Source: Leptobrachium leishanense
Lineage: Eukaryota; Chordata; Amphibia; Anura; Megophryidae
DNA: 64,000 nt
Assembly (NCBI GenBank): GCA_009667805.1
Contig: CM019069.1
Location: forward strand, 48,194,153 to 48,258,152
Reading direction: 5' to 3'
The translations under genes were made by a program, and so were the position numbers. Positions 61,878 to 64,000 of the stretch are shown here, one piece after another. Each line of letters begins with the position of its first letter. Within the stretch, counting starts at the first letter, position 1. The notes under the pieces are model-generated. The model had not been told where the DNA came from. It did not search any database and saw nothing but the letters and a program-made list of their open reading frames with translations.

Positions 61878-62971
61878 TATTTGAGCGACACAATTGTTTG
61901 TTTGGCCCAGGGAGATCATCACCCTGCATGTATTTGTTGTTAAAGTAATTTGAAAGTGCAAACAATGTGGTAGAACAAAAAAAACATATTGTTAATGTTG
62001 GCCACTGCTACTAACTTTACAAATGCCGCTTCATGAGCGATTGATTTTGCAATATAAGTTTACACAACTTGATATTATATATTTATATTATATGTAGTTT
62101 AGTAAATAAAGTCAGAAATGTTACAGAAATGTCACTGTCATCTCACTGTCATCTCATGTTATATATACACACTTACACTATTGCTTTGTTGGTTCCACCT
62201 CTCCAACTACTGTATATAAACAAATGCTTCATTTGAAATCTAGACATCCCTAGAAATGTAGCCTTTCTAATAAATTCTGCATACATCGGGGCTAATGGAG
62301 ATATCTGTAATTTCGACGCAAAATATAAATATACATATAAATAATAGACAGACAGACATAGATAGATAGTTTCTCTCTACCTACCTATCAGGTCTATTCA
62401 CTAAAAGGTGAAACTCAGGAGAACCGACAGGAGAAGAGAACAATCTAGACCAAATAGACAATTTGGAAAGTCAGATAAATGGGAGAATTTTTTTGGTTTG
62501 ACTATTTTGACCTAGAATTTTCACTTACGACAATTCTCCTGAGTTTCACCTTTGGTGAATTAACCTGATAGATGTACTGGGTTCCATCATGCATTTCTTT
62601 TTGGAACCTACTCACACCCCCCCCTTCAATGGCTGAGACCACTGATTTTGGTGATTTTCCTCTTACACTTGCTAGCATTGGTTCAAGTCATTGTAACTCA
62701 TGGATAACAGCAGTTTGCACTACCCACATACAGCTGAGAGTTCATTTGTTTTATGTGTTTTAATGTAACTTTGTTAATCGCATGTATGATTCGTTTTGAT
62801 TGCTTGACGATTTTTAATCATGACAATTGATACAATCTCTCCCATAACCTTGATTCTTTGTAGTGTGGTTTCTTCAAGAGAGATAAGAAAGATCAGTTTG
62901 ATGCTACATATCACAAGGCTGAGATCCATACTCAGCCCTCAGATAAAGAGAGACTAACTACTGATGCATAG
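15260..62971 (+). CDS. ITGA6: Integrin alpha-6 gene, exons 2 to 26 (A-tail form); exon 1 absent
   Basis: Integrin alpha-6 pairs with beta-1 or beta-4 at the cell surface and binds laminin in basement membranes. Twenty-five exons join in phase: 15260-15387, 16566-16645, 20990-21254, 24970-25101, 25505-25621, 27265-27478, 33677-33873, 34192-34283, 34954-35081, 35179-35295, 39540-39601, 40287-40447, 43076-43222, 44435-44547, 44648-44837, 49540-49623, 52206-52285, 52379-52456, 53224-53326, 53948-54121, 54412-54513, 57241-57354, 60697-60795, 61384-61509, 62864-62971. The product has FG-GAP propeller blades with Ca-binding loops ([27 protein letters not shown]), a furin site, one membrane helix, and a CGFFKR tail ending DKERLTTDA. 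This tail separates alpha-6 from its relatives alpha-3 and alpha-7. All introns are GT-AG and no exon is broken. The first exon must end in phase 2; no match was seen in 1-15259. Confidence 0.98.
15498..15525. repeat. (GT)n microsatellite in intron 2
   Basis: A run of gt dinucleotides is followed by CA-rich sequence to about 15780. No other element is recognised here. Confidence 0.85.
15985..16390. repeat. Dispersed repeat shared with 23800-24200
   Basis: Both intervals contain, in order, words such as gctaaaaggtg(c/t)tgataaatg, actgaaatc, caaatctgtatggt/c and gtccgcaagc. The two copies are diverged and no termini could be placed. Confidence 0.55.
16566..16645 (+). CDS. ITGA6: ITGA6 exon 3, propeller
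   Basis: This 80-bp exon runs between ttttccag and gtaagt. It encodes a stretch containing [20 protein letters not shown], very close to the mammalian alpha-6 sequence, and ends in phase 0. The following intron (16646-20989) is full of hAT and Harbinger-like elements. Confidence 0.97.
16872..17054. mobile_element. hAT MITE with perfect 8-bp duplication
   Basis: The ends are CAGTGTTTCTCACACC and gagaaaccctg. GTCTAGTA flanks both sides (16864-16871 and 17055-17062). It is 183 bp long with inverted halves around a core that reads caggattcagtctgc. Confidence 0.92.
17545..18578. mobile_element. Non-autonomous hAT, 1.03 kb, perfect 8-bp duplication
   Basis: The ends are CAGGGCCGGATTAACATAGG and cttaatccggccctg. 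GACTTGGC occurs at 17537-17544 and again at 18579-18586. The interior has no transposase; it contains a partly repeated block (ccaaacatgaccaggttttat and ccaaacatgaccatg). Confidence 0.93.
18821..19451. mobile_element. GGGC(T/A)NTATTCCA MITE, 631 bp
   Basis: The ends gggcaatattcca and tggaatagagccc are flanked by ATA on both sides. The family has further members at 27530, 27790, 35596, 37815 and about 50618. Confidence 0.7.
19452..20086. other. Unassigned intron 3 sequence
   Basis: AT-rich intron sequence; I see no repeat with clear ends and no exon. Confidence 0.4.
20087..20796. mobile_element. GGGCCCTATTACA MITE, 710 bp, TTA duplication
   Basis: The ends GGGCCCTATTACAGTC and attgtaatagggccc are flanked by TTA on both sides. 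The interior is CG-rich, with many gcgc and acgc words, unlike the surrounding intron. Copies lie at 40565 (inverted) and 49737. Confidence 0.85.
20990..21254 (+). CDS. ITGA6: ITGA6 exon 4, propeller
   Basis: This 265-bp exon encodes TCAHRYERR onward, then [15 protein letters not shown] and [14 protein letters not shown], ending in [10 protein letters not shown]. The conserved cysteines match the disulphide loops of the alpha-6 propeller. The acceptor is caaatacag and the donor gtatga; it ends in phase 1. Confidence 0.98.
21446..21868. mobile_element. Non-autonomous hAT made of CCGAAA words
   Basis: TAGGGATGTGCGTTTCGG begins the element and ggtgcacaagccta ends it. GTGTTAAT flanks both sides (21438-21445, 21869-21876). 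Nearly the whole 423 bp consists of short phrases with ccgaa, cgaaa and ttcgg. The open frames on both strands come from this composition. Confidence 0.93.
21982..22165. mobile_element. hAT MITE, same family as 16872
   Basis: The ends are CAGTGGATCCCAACCGCG and ctgggaaccactc. The flanks TTGTGTAG and TTGTATAG differ at one base. Length is 184 bp. Confidence 0.88.
22190..23479 (+). mobile_element. L1-type retrotransposed copy, 1.29 kb, with poly(A) tail
   Basis: The insert begins GGGGGGGCGTGGCTGGCC, the G-rich start typical of L1-family 5' ends. It ends in aataaagaattt plus a run of more than 15 A. The 15-bp sequence aaaaagaaatagttt occurs just before it (22175-22189) and at its end (23480-23494), a target duplication made by target-primed insertion. 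It is too short to encode a reverse transcriptase, so it is an internally deleted or composite copy. Confidence 0.85.
22450..23013 (+). CDS. 187-codon open frame inside the L1-type copy
   Basis: The frame starts at an ATG ([10 protein letters not shown]) and contains [20 protein letters not shown], then [20 protein letters not shown] and a C-terminal part ending [10 protein letters not shown] recognise no domain. It could be the start of an L1-type first open frame or its 5' leader. The composition is GC-rich, unlike the intron. It may not be translated. Confidence 0.35.
   Translation: MGHSSPSFLPSVRLRLSDWRTRAWRMEGPCPLHAAADPVVEQVLERAEWRRLMRTLTSGEEEAALVDPGDYLVRRVEVGEGPLMCGLWSGSSAVCRVGWDPERKAPIATWMLKALPEDRGESFLVLAVARGGGRMGKPAVQRTLVKVRKMSAIDPPAQLETHPVCWIMREVPGLGKAAYPAFLLDTG
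23800..24230. repeat. Dispersed repeat shared with 15985-16390
   Basis: It has the same ordered blocks as the copy in intron 2, interrupted by long T runs near 24090. Confidence 0.55.
24280..24697. mobile_element. Harbinger-like MITE, copy 6
   Basis: This 418-bp copy has TAA on both sides and the forward orientation of copy 1. It lies in intron 4, 272 bp before exon 5. Confidence 0.88.
24970..25101 (+). CDS. ITGA6: ITGA6 exon 5, propeller
   Basis: This 132-bp exon is in phase 1 at both ends. It encodes [12 protein letters not shown] (with an NLT sequon), then [11 protein letters not shown] and [10 protein letters not shown]. The final NSYLG is repeated at the end of the next exon, which marks the following exon as a cassette that can be added or skipped without breaking the frame. 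Confidence 0.97.
25505..25621 (+). CDS. ITGA6: ITGA6 X-region cassette exon
   Basis: This 117-bp exon (39 codons) is in phase 1 at both ends and encodes [20 protein letters not shown] onward, ending ANSYLG with an NRS sequon. The mammalian alpha-6 X region has a 39-residue insert at this place, which separates the X1 and X1X2 forms. The donor is gtttgt, weaker than the other donors of the gene, which fits optional inclusion. Use in this species is inferred. Confidence 0.92.
25622..27264. other. Intron 6
   Basis: No second X-type cassette exon was found. Around 26995-27080 there is a phrase (gggaactcggttccccctg, then aaaaatagtgga) related to one at 1250-1300, evidence of an unnamed dispersed repeat. 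Otherwise nothing is recognised. Confidence 0.45.
27265..27478 (+). CDS. ITGA6: ITGA6 exon 7, propeller with first Ca-binding loop
   Basis: This 214-bp exon encodes [20 protein letters not shown], then [16 protein letters not shown] and [20 protein letters not shown]. The Asp/Asn loop DLNSDG is a calcium site of the FG-GAP fold and NHS is a glycosylation sequon. It ends in phase 2 before a consensus gtaagt. The 6.2-kb intron that follows contains a Tc1 transposon. Confidence 0.98.
27530..27659. mobile_element. Short MITE, GGGCCATAT type
   Basis: A 130-bp near-palindrome: gctggtgctaact(g)aaccagagctgttgtaaactt is answered by aagtttacaacagctctggtt and agcacc. It is close in sequence to 35596-35723 and to the ends of longer members. 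Confidence 0.8.
27790..28650. mobile_element. Longer member of the same MITE group
   Basis: It starts gggtcccattccaaacttgg and ends ggcaccaactttggaat. The interior has words shared with 18821-19451, 37815-38512 and about 50618-51396 (catcctatacttaacatgg, cataggactcc). Exact ends are uncertain. Confidence 0.6.
28651..29453. other. Unassigned intron 7 sequence
   Basis: I see no repeat with clear ends and no exon. Confidence 0.4.
29454..31069 (+). mobile_element. Tc1 transposon, 1.6 kb, almost intact
   Basis: The ends CAGTTGTGTTCAAAATTATT and ttttgaacacagctg are flanked by TA on both sides (29452-29453, 31070-31071). It carries a full-length transposase with one frameshift. Both ends also have the ttattcaaccccc phrase typical of this group. 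Confidence 0.95.
29830..30827 (+). pseudogene. Tc1 transposase with one frameshift
   Basis: The first frame (from the ATG at 29830, or 29818) has the paired-like helix-turn-helix DNA-binding part and the linker LPGRGRKKM. It carries the first catalytic Asp in [12 protein letters not shown]. It then shifts near 30391-30399, where one base seems to be missing in a G run. The second frame (30405-30827) has [18 protein letters not shown] (second Asp) and [11 protein letters not shown] (Glu), spaced as in DD34E enzymes. No other break is seen, so inactivation is recent. Confidence 0.93.
31300..31318. repeat. (TA)n microsatellite
   Basis: A short ta run in intron 7, in otherwise unassigned AT-rich sequence (31072-31498). 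Confidence 0.8.
31499..32033. mobile_element. Non-autonomous hAT, 535 bp
   Basis: The ends are CAGAGGCGTTACTAG and gtagttacgcccctg. The flanks CATGCACA and CACGCACA match at 7 of 8 bases. The inside contains short tandem units with cacagagctccacagcaatgtg. Confidence 0.88.
32372..33283. mobile_element. TTATCCAAAGAG MITE, copy A, 912 bp
   Basis: The ends are AGGGTTATCCAAAGAGATCC and gaatctctttggataaccctg. TTT lies on both sides. The outer 250 bp are rich in ttcgg and ccgaat; the middle is T-rich. Two more copies lie at 57728 and 59721. Confidence 0.82.
33677..33873 (+). CDS. ITGA6: ITGA6 exon 8, propeller
   Basis: This 197-bp exon encodes [16 protein letters not shown] onward, then [36 protein letters not shown] and VNQDGYS. 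The second calcium loop (DVNQDGYSD) straddles the next splice junction. The acceptor is ctttcctttag, the donor gtgaga, and it ends in phase 1. Confidence 0.98.
33915..34092. mobile_element. Intact CAGGGTTATTCA MITE filling intron 8
   Basis: It is 178 bp long with ATA on both sides and 45-bp inverted ends that contain ggagaatgactggagaa. It starts 42 bp after the donor of exon 8 and ends 99 bp before exon 9. It is the uninterrupted relative of the element split at 8105-13277. Confidence 0.92.
34192..34283 (+). CDS. ITGA6: ITGA6 exon 9, propeller
   Basis: This 92-bp exon encodes [20 protein letters not shown] and NGINKKPSQ, an FG-GAP blade. It ends in phase 0 before gtaagg. The preceding intron is only 318 bp and more than half of it is a MITE (33915-34092). 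Confidence 0.98.
34284..34953. other. Intron 9
   Basis: No repeat with clear ends and no extra exon are seen. Confidence 0.4.
34954..35081 (+). CDS. ITGA6: ITGA6 exon 10, propeller with third Ca-binding loop
   Basis: This 128-bp exon encodes [19 protein letters not shown], then [18 protein letters not shown] and [13 protein letters not shown] is the third calcium loop. The acceptor caaaccaaag has a weak end to its pyrimidine tract; the donor is gtaaaa. Confidence 0.97.
35179..35295 (+). CDS. ITGA6: ITGA6 exon 11, end of propeller into thigh
   Basis: This 117-bp exon encodes [19 protein letters not shown] and then [10 protein letters not shown]. The RSRPVI sequence is the usual end of the integrin alpha propeller. 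It enters and leaves in phase 2. Confidence 0.97.
35596..35723. mobile_element. Short MITE like 27530-27659
   Basis: The block ggtgctaacttaaccagag at the left and ctggttaagtttacacc at the right mirror each other; the middle (cataggc-type) is shared with the copy in intron 7 in inverted form. Confidence 0.75.
35823..36822. mobile_element. Non-autonomous hAT, 1.0 kb, perfect 8-bp duplication
   Basis: The ends are CAGCGGCGTAGCATGGGTTG and cacgctacgccactg. ACCTTTAG lies at 35815-35822 and 36823-36830. An inner array at about 36040-36330 repeats cagtcactctctcccagt in units of roughly 23-30 bp. No transposase is present. Confidence 0.94.
36891..37314. mobile_element. Harbinger-like MITE, copy 7, inverted
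   Basis: A 424-bp copy with TTA on both sides, in the opposite orientation to copy 6 in intron 4. Confidence 0.88.
37815..38512. mobile_element. GGGCTCTATTCCA MITE, 698 bp
   Basis: The ends gggctctattcca and gggaatagggccc match; the interior shares words with 18821-19451. No convincing duplication is seen. Confidence 0.7.
38577..39397. mobile_element. TTAA element with internal minisatellite
   Basis: TTAACCTCCCTGACGG at the left and ccgccagggaggttaa at the right place TTAA at both edges, as in piggyBac-like and other TTAA-specific elements. The termini enclose cccgagtgtggctcgggg and a 52-bp tandem array. There is no transposase. Confidence 0.88.
38800..39270. repeat. 52-bp minisatellite, about 9 units
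   Basis: Units start with acatgtaagtatcggcccga at 38821, 38873, 38924, 38976, 39028, 39080, 39132, 39184 and 39236. One unit has a 2-bp loss and a 1-bp gain. The unit also occurs in part in the element's own terminal region. Confidence 0.93.
39540..39601 (+). CDS. ITGA6: ITGA6 exon 12, thigh domain
   Basis: This 62-bp exon encodes [20 protein letters not shown]; its first base completes a cysteine codon. The CFEYTAN stretch is conserved in alpha-6. The acceptor is ccctttcag, the donor gtaagt, and it ends in phase 1. Confidence 0.97.
39694..40143. mobile_element. TTAACCCCTTCA MITE, copy 1
   Basis: It starts gtaaccccttcacgaac and ends tggtagtgaaggtgttaa. The middle has ggccagcagatggtgccat, a CTCF-like core. 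Related copies lie at 55390 and 63439. Confidence 0.75.
40287..40447 (+). CDS. ITGA6: ITGA6 exon 13, thigh domain
   Basis: This 161-bp exon encodes [20 protein letters not shown], then [17 protein letters not shown] and [14 protein letters not shown] is a glycosylation sequon. The sequence diverges more than its neighbours but keeps the SRVQF core and the cysteine before the LQ end. It ends in phase 0. Confidence 0.95.
40565..41308. mobile_element. GGGCTCTATTACA MITE, inverted copy of 20087
   Basis: The sequence is the reverse complement of the element at 20087-20796 over long blocks (for example gaatttgccattaacaccag). The flanks are ATG and ATA. Confidence 0.85.
41400..41520 (+). repeat. 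Non-LTR retrotransposon 3' tail, copy 1
   Basis: The phrase cccaggacatacttgaaaat, then gagagaaatctcagtgtatc and a taaataaata tail, recurs at 56620-56725 and in reverse at 48075-48165. It looks like the 3' end of a CR1/L2-type or SINE family. Confidence 0.65.
41537..41670. mobile_element. Tc1/mariner end fragment
   Basis: CAGTCAGGTCCAGAAATATT, then gggacatcgacacaattcta, is a terminal sequence well known from vertebrate Tc1/mariner elements. The other end is absent. Confidence 0.7.
41823..42012. repeat. Foldback with a hammerhead-like centre
   Basis: Arms from attgcaactcacttaagtt to about 41910 are answered almost exactly by sequence ending cttaagtgagttgcaat near 42011. The centre contains, on the minus strand, CTGATGA, a short helix and GAAACGTTG (41892-41924). 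A (TA)n run follows. Confidence 0.9.
42035..42362. repeat. Second foldback with hammerhead-like modules on both arms
   Basis: The arms run from caaaaaagacggaggc to gcctccgtcttttttg. The left arm carries a damaged module on the minus strand (42131-42155). The right arm carries TTGATAAAGGCCCC to GGGCCGAAACGTCGG on the plus strand (42225-42258). Confidence 0.9.
42427..42449. repeat. (TA)n microsatellite in intron 13
   Basis: A short ta run; the rest of 42450-43075 is unassigned intron. Confidence 0.8.
43076..43222 (+). CDS. ITGA6: ITGA6 exon 14, thigh domain
   Basis: This 147-bp exon (49 codons, phase 0 at both ends) encodes [20 protein letters not shown], then [18 protein letters not shown]. 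The DKLRxIP and LPExxPILN patterns match alpha-6. Confidence 0.97.
43365..44222. repeat. 16-bp minisatellite, about 850 bp, intron 14
   Basis: Units of gtacacgtagcatgca and variants (gtacacatagcatacag, gaatgcaggacaatagc, acatattatgcagtac) run through the whole interval. A higher-order pattern of about 110-120 bp is visible. The open frames on the minus strand come from a period that avoids stops and are not genes. Confidence 0.95.
44435..44547 (+). CDS. ITGA6: ITGA6 exon 15
   Basis: This 113-bp exon encodes [20 protein letters not shown], then [24 protein letters not shown] and the paired cysteines are conserved in alpha-6. The intron before it contains an 850-bp minisatellite. It ends in phase 2. 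Confidence 0.97.
44648..44837 (+). CDS. ITGA6: ITGA6 exon 16, start of calf-1
   Basis: This 190-bp exon encodes [20 protein letters not shown], then [20 protein letters not shown] and [15 protein letters not shown]. The KDGDDAHEA block is a strong alpha-6 signature. The donor is gtaagt; it ends in phase 0. Confidence 0.98.
44850..44876. repeat. (TA)n microsatellite just after exon 16
   Basis: A ta run 13 bp into intron 16. Confidence 0.85.
45709..45752 (-). ncRNA. Hammerhead-ribozyme-like module, left arm
   Basis: On the minus strand CCAG (stem I) leads to CTGATGA, an extra A, GCCGC, an 8-base loop, GCGGC (stem II), GAAA, CGCG, TT and CTGG (stem I partner). Both invariant strands of the hammerhead core are present. 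The extra A before stem II is not in the standard motif and might weaken or abolish cleavage. Confidence 0.6.
47413..47456 (+). ncRNA. Hammerhead-ribozyme-like module, right arm
   Basis: The same 44-base sequence as in the left arm, read on the plus strand, in the same direction as ITGA6 transcription. The expected cleavage position would be after the second T of CGCGTT, just before CTGG. Confidence 0.62.
48075..48165 (-). repeat. Non-LTR retrotransposon 3' tail, inverted
   Basis: Read on the minus strand it has ttcttgaacccaggacatac and the gagagaaatctca phrase of the copies at 41400 and 56620. A fragment of the same phrase lies at 68-90. Confidence 0.6.
48195..48245. repeat. Dispersed AGCGCC...AGCGCT repeat module
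   Basis: The phrase acagcgccaacagattccgt then agcgctttacaat is very like ataaagcgccagcatattcc with gcagcgctgtaat at 61778-61810. It seems to belong to a common frog retroelement tail. Confidence 0.55.
49230..49310. mobile_element. Tiny TTAA palindrome
   Basis: TTAACCCCTTAAGGAAC and tggtccttaaggggttaa form an 81-bp element with TTAA at both edges. Confidence 0.8.
49540..49623 (+). CDS. ITGA6: ITGA6 exon 17, calf-1
   Basis: This 84-bp exon (28 codons, phase 0 at both ends) encodes [20 protein letters not shown] and [17 protein letters not shown] is conserved in alpha-6 and NGS is a sequon. Confidence 0.97.
49737..50443. mobile_element. GGGCTAAATTACGATC MITE, 707 bp, GTC duplication
   Basis: The ends gggctaaattacgatc and gatcgtaatttagccc are flanked by GTC on both sides. 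The inside shares taacatggggagcgcaaag with 18821-19451 and 40565-41308. Confidence 0.85.
50618..51396. mobile_element. GGGC-type MITE with a nested hairpin
   Basis: It runs approximately from gtccggcatcaatattcc to ccatggaataatgccc. Inside, aaccaaccagaaacccagtt (50951) and its complement (to 51014) form a tight hairpin that looks like a separate small insertion. Confidence 0.55.
51397..52205. other. Intron 17, second part
   Basis: No exon is seen. On the minus strand 52015-52047 reads TGGACAAAGGTTCC, AGTG, GGAGCTGAAATGATT, a worn copy of the hammerhead-like module. Confidence 0.5.
52206..52285 (+). CDS. ITGA6: ITGA6 exon 18, calf-1
   Basis: This 80-bp exon encodes [20 protein letters not shown] and VNLRLE. 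The acceptor is cattttacag and the donor gtaagt; it ends in phase 2. Confidence 0.97.
52379..52456 (+). CDS. ITGA6: ITGA6 exon 19, calf-1
   Basis: This 78-bp exon encodes [20 protein letters not shown] and LLSVTG. The [15 protein letters not shown] block is almost identical to mammalian alpha-6. The intron before it is only 93 bp. Confidence 0.98.
52457..53223. other. Intron 19 with a worn hammerhead-like module
   Basis: Position 52608-52638 reads TTGATAAAGGCTTGTGAGG, then tgccaagacattg, a degenerate copy of the module, flanked by ggcactccagcc and tgctggagtgcc in inverted form. Nothing else is recognised. Confidence 0.55.
53224..53326 (+). CDS. ITGA6: ITGA6 exon 20, calf-1 to calf-2
   Basis: This 103-bp exon encodes [20 protein letters not shown], then [14 protein letters not shown]. 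The sequence is nearly the same as mammalian alpha-6. It ends in phase 0 at gtgagt. Confidence 0.98.
53948..54121 (+). CDS. ITGA6: ITGA6 exon 21, calf-2
   Basis: This 174-bp exon (58 codons, phase 0 at both ends) encodes [20 protein letters not shown], then [20 protein letters not shown] and [17 protein letters not shown]. The QWPKEI and KWLLYLVK blocks are typical of alpha-6. Confidence 0.98.
54412..54513 (+). CDS. ITGA6: ITGA6 exon 22, furin cleavage site
   Basis: This 102-bp exon encodes [20 protein letters not shown], then [18 protein letters not shown] followed by E is a furin-type site (R-x-R-R) at the place where mammalian alpha-6 has RKKR. Cleavage there splits the precursor into disulphide-linked heavy and light chains. 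Confidence 0.97.
54514..55389. other. Intron 22, first part
   Basis: No exon or clearly bounded repeat is seen. Confidence 0.4.
55390..55745. mobile_element. TTAACCCCTTCA MITE, copy 2
   Basis: It begins TTAACCCCTTCACTACGAGA and has words shared with 63439-63907 in inverted order (aaatttgtttgctg, gcttttgggctgcag, ggccagtagatggtgcc). The far end is replaced or masked by the minisatellite that follows. Confidence 0.65.
55766..55926. repeat. 21-bp minisatellite
   Basis: About eight units of gatggactgc(t/a)aggtgagaat or -gagt. The first units have ctaggtgagaat and the later ones caaggtgagagt, so two sub-types are arranged in blocks. Confidence 0.93.
55975..56105. repeat. Dispersed GTTGTAGTTCA repeat
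   Basis: The block ggaagttgtagttcaaaaac followed by atctgggtgccagagtttg has a relative at 60865-60960 (tatgtagttcagacatctgg, ggtgccaa). Both lie in ITGA6 introns. Confidence 0.55.
56620..56725 (+). repeat. Non-LTR retrotransposon 3' tail, copy 2
   Basis: ttcttgaacccagaacatac, ttgaaaacgagagaaatctc and an aataaataaataa tail. The rest of 56106-57240 is unassigned intron. Confidence 0.65.
57241..57354 (+). CDS. ITGA6: ITGA6 exon 23, calf-2
   Basis: This 114-bp exon encodes [20 protein letters not shown], then [18 protein letters not shown]. The cysteines and the RLWNSTFLE block, with its sequon, are conserved. The acceptor is ttatttgcag and the donor gtaaca; phase 0 at both ends. Confidence 0.98.
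57728..58617. mobile_element. TTATTCAAAGAG MITE, copy B, TTA duplication
   Basis: The ends cagggtaattcaaagagatt and ctctttgaataaccctg are flanked by TTA on both sides. It is a relative of 32372-33283. Confidence 0.9.
58618..59720. other. T-rich intron sequence with remnants of the same MITE group
   Basis: Phrases such as tattcccgtttttataaaat and agcaaaaagtctctttt resemble the middle of the 32372 family, but no ends can be placed. No exon is seen. Confidence 0.45.
59721..60580. mobile_element. TTATTCAAAGAG MITE, copy C
   Basis: An 860-bp copy in the same orientation as copy B and only 1.1 kb away. The flanks ACA and TCA match at two of three bases. Confidence 0.88.
60697..60795 (+). CDS. ITGA6: ITGA6 exon 24, calf-2
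   Basis: This 99-bp exon (33 codons) encodes [20 protein letters not shown], then [13 protein letters not shown]. It follows a 3.3-kb intron that contains two copies of one MITE family. Confidence 0.97.
61037..61219. mobile_element. CAGGTCTATTCA MITE
   Basis: A 183-bp relative of 33915-34092, with the shared interior taggncaaaatngctaaacc and tctcccatttatctcacttt. The ends read caggtctattcaaagaaaag and ctttctttgaatagacctg. Confidence 0.88.
61384..61509 (+). CDS. ITGA6: ITGA6 exon 25, transmembrane segment
   Basis: This 126-bp exon encodes [20 protein letters not shown], then the hydrophobic helix [20 protein letters not shown] and WK. The helix is almost the same as in mammalian alpha-6. It ends in phase 0, so either the A or the B tail exon can be joined. 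Confidence 0.98.
61806..61875. repeat. (TA)n(TG)n microsatellite
   Basis: A ta run of about 20 bp followed by about 30 bp of tg. It lies next to the AGCGCC-type repeat module. Confidence 0.95.
62389..62567. mobile_element. CAGGTCTATTCA MITE, second copy
   Basis: A 179-bp copy with caggtctattcactaaaagg and cctttggtgaattaacctg ends. The middle reads ggtttgactattttgaccta, which includes the hAT target sequence seen at 8220. Confidence 0.88.
62864..62971 (+). CDS. ITGA6: ITGA6 A-tail cytoplasmic exon and stop
   Basis: The exon encodes [20 protein letters not shown], then [15 protein letters not shown] and a TAG stop at 62969-62971. CGFFKR is the membrane-proximal integrin alpha motif, and the rest matches the A variant of alpha-6. 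In mammals the A exon is a cassette of about 130 bp placed before the B exon. Here a possible donor (gtaatt at 62996) would give a 132-bp exon. The B exon is not in the window. Confidence 0.97.
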   Translation, partial: CGFFKRDKKDQFDATYHKAEIHTQPSDKERLTTDA

Positions 62972-63438
62972 TATTGATCAACAGTCTGTGATTTGGTAAT
63001 TGATCATTTACAATTGGTGGCTGTGGGCTGTGGTTGCATATGCAAGGTTTTGGAAAATTAACACTCGCTTCTGCTGCACAGAACTTTCATTAATCACGGG
63101 ATTATGTTTTTGTGGGAACTTGCCTTGTTTTGCTTTATTATAATACTCTGGAAACACACCTGTCTCTGACCAATGGGGTTTATTCACTATTTCAGATGTC
63201 CTGCTCACCCAGGGATATCGCTAGTAATTATCACCTAGTCTTTAAAGAACACATTACATATTAGAATCAGGTGTAACTGGGTCAGACCAACGTCAATCAA
63301 CTGGGATTGATAAATATATCTCAGGGTTTGGGGTACACTTTGTAAGATAGAATGGAAACAGTTGTAGTCTCATGAGAAATGGGTGAGAAGTTTAATTTTT
63401 GTTTCAGTGGGAGATTGACCGATGACCAAGGAACTCAT
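62972..63438. other. Sequence after the A-tail stop
   Basis: It contains the untranslated end of the A exon (to about 62995) and then intron. The B-tail exon is not found up to 64000. Confidence 0.5.
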
Positions 63439-63907
63439 TTAACCCCTTCAATACCAAGTAATTTTCCAAAAAAACATTGCCAGGAACCAGTGTTTTTTTG
63501 AAAAATAATTTTTAAGTAATTGTACAGTAATAAATATTTGGGCATATATTCCCAGTGTATTTCTTACTGTACTAACATATGTGGCCAGTAGATGGTGCCA
63601 TCTACTGACAAATTGAGTAACAGCCCTTACAGCTGCAGCTCGTGTTCCCTGCATCAGCTTGCTGAATGTCCGATGTCAGGACATTCAGTAAGCTGATTTT
63701 ACAGTTTTAGCTCCTTAGGCATTGTGCCCACAGGGCTAAAACTTTGGGGCAATCTTCTGCAGCCCAAAAGCAAATGAAATTTGTTGCAGCAAACAAATTT
63801 AATTTGCTTTTGGGCTGCTGAGCTGCAGATCGAGATGACTCGATATCGGGCACTGAATGGTACATTTGAAGCCCGAGATATCTCGTTCTCGGTAGTGAAG
63901 GCGTTAA
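63439..63907. mobile_element. TTAACCCCTTCA MITE, copy 3, complete
   Basis: TTAA at both edges, with aaccccttcaataccaag and cggtagtgaaggcgtt termini. It carries ggccagtagatggtgccat (63583-63601) and paired blocks of gcaaatgaaatttgttgcag and aaatttaatttgcttttggg. Confidence 0.82.
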
Positions 63908-64000
63908 GAATTTTTTTCAGGTTTCAGAGAAGCAAATGACTGAGTGTGATGAATGCGTTTGTAGCAGGAGTAGGTTTCCAGTTGAGGGGTTCATACAGGA

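Overview
The window is vertebrate nuclear DNA, most likely from a frog (anuran amphibian). It carries one conserved vertebrate gene with large introns. These introns are packed with the repeat types common in frogs: T2-like TTAA elements, Harbinger-like MITEs, hAT, Tc1/mariner, TTAA-ended elements, L1-derived copies and hammerhead-like foldbacks. The exact species cannot be read from the sequence.

The gene is integrin alpha-6 (ITGA6) on the + strand. Twenty-five coding exons can be followed with consistent splice phases from 15260 to a stop at 62971, encoding about 1,069 residues. They cover most of the beta-propeller, the thigh and calf domains, a furin site, the transmembrane helix and the A-type cytoplasmic tail. 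Exon 1 (signal peptide and start of the propeller) is not seen, so it should lie before position 1 or be unrecognised. The alternative B-tail exon should lie beyond 64000. Every exon seen is open and every intron is GT-AG.

Region by region: 1-15259 is upstream or first-intron sequence filled with repeats. It includes a T2-like element with a nested 448-bp palindrome, a candidate but unidentified terminal exon at 1714-1814, five copies of a Harbinger-like MITE, and a 5-kb hAT transposon inserted into another MITE. Positions 15260-29453 hold exons 2-7, several small hAT elements with clear target-site duplications, and a 1.3-kb L1-derived insertion. Positions 29454-31069 are a nearly intact Tc1 transposon. 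Positions 31.5-41.3 kb hold exons 8-13 among hAT, Harbinger-like and TTAA elements. Positions 41.5-52.7 kb hold exons 14-19 and a cluster of foldback elements carrying hammerhead-ribozyme-like modules, including a 2.8-kb element with 980-bp inverted arms and a 15-bp target duplication. Positions 52.7-64 kb hold exons 20-26 and more MITEs.

The most unusual material is the hammerhead-like foldback cluster, the nested hAT with a natural empty-site comparison, and a TTAA repeat family that carries a CTCF-like core motif.
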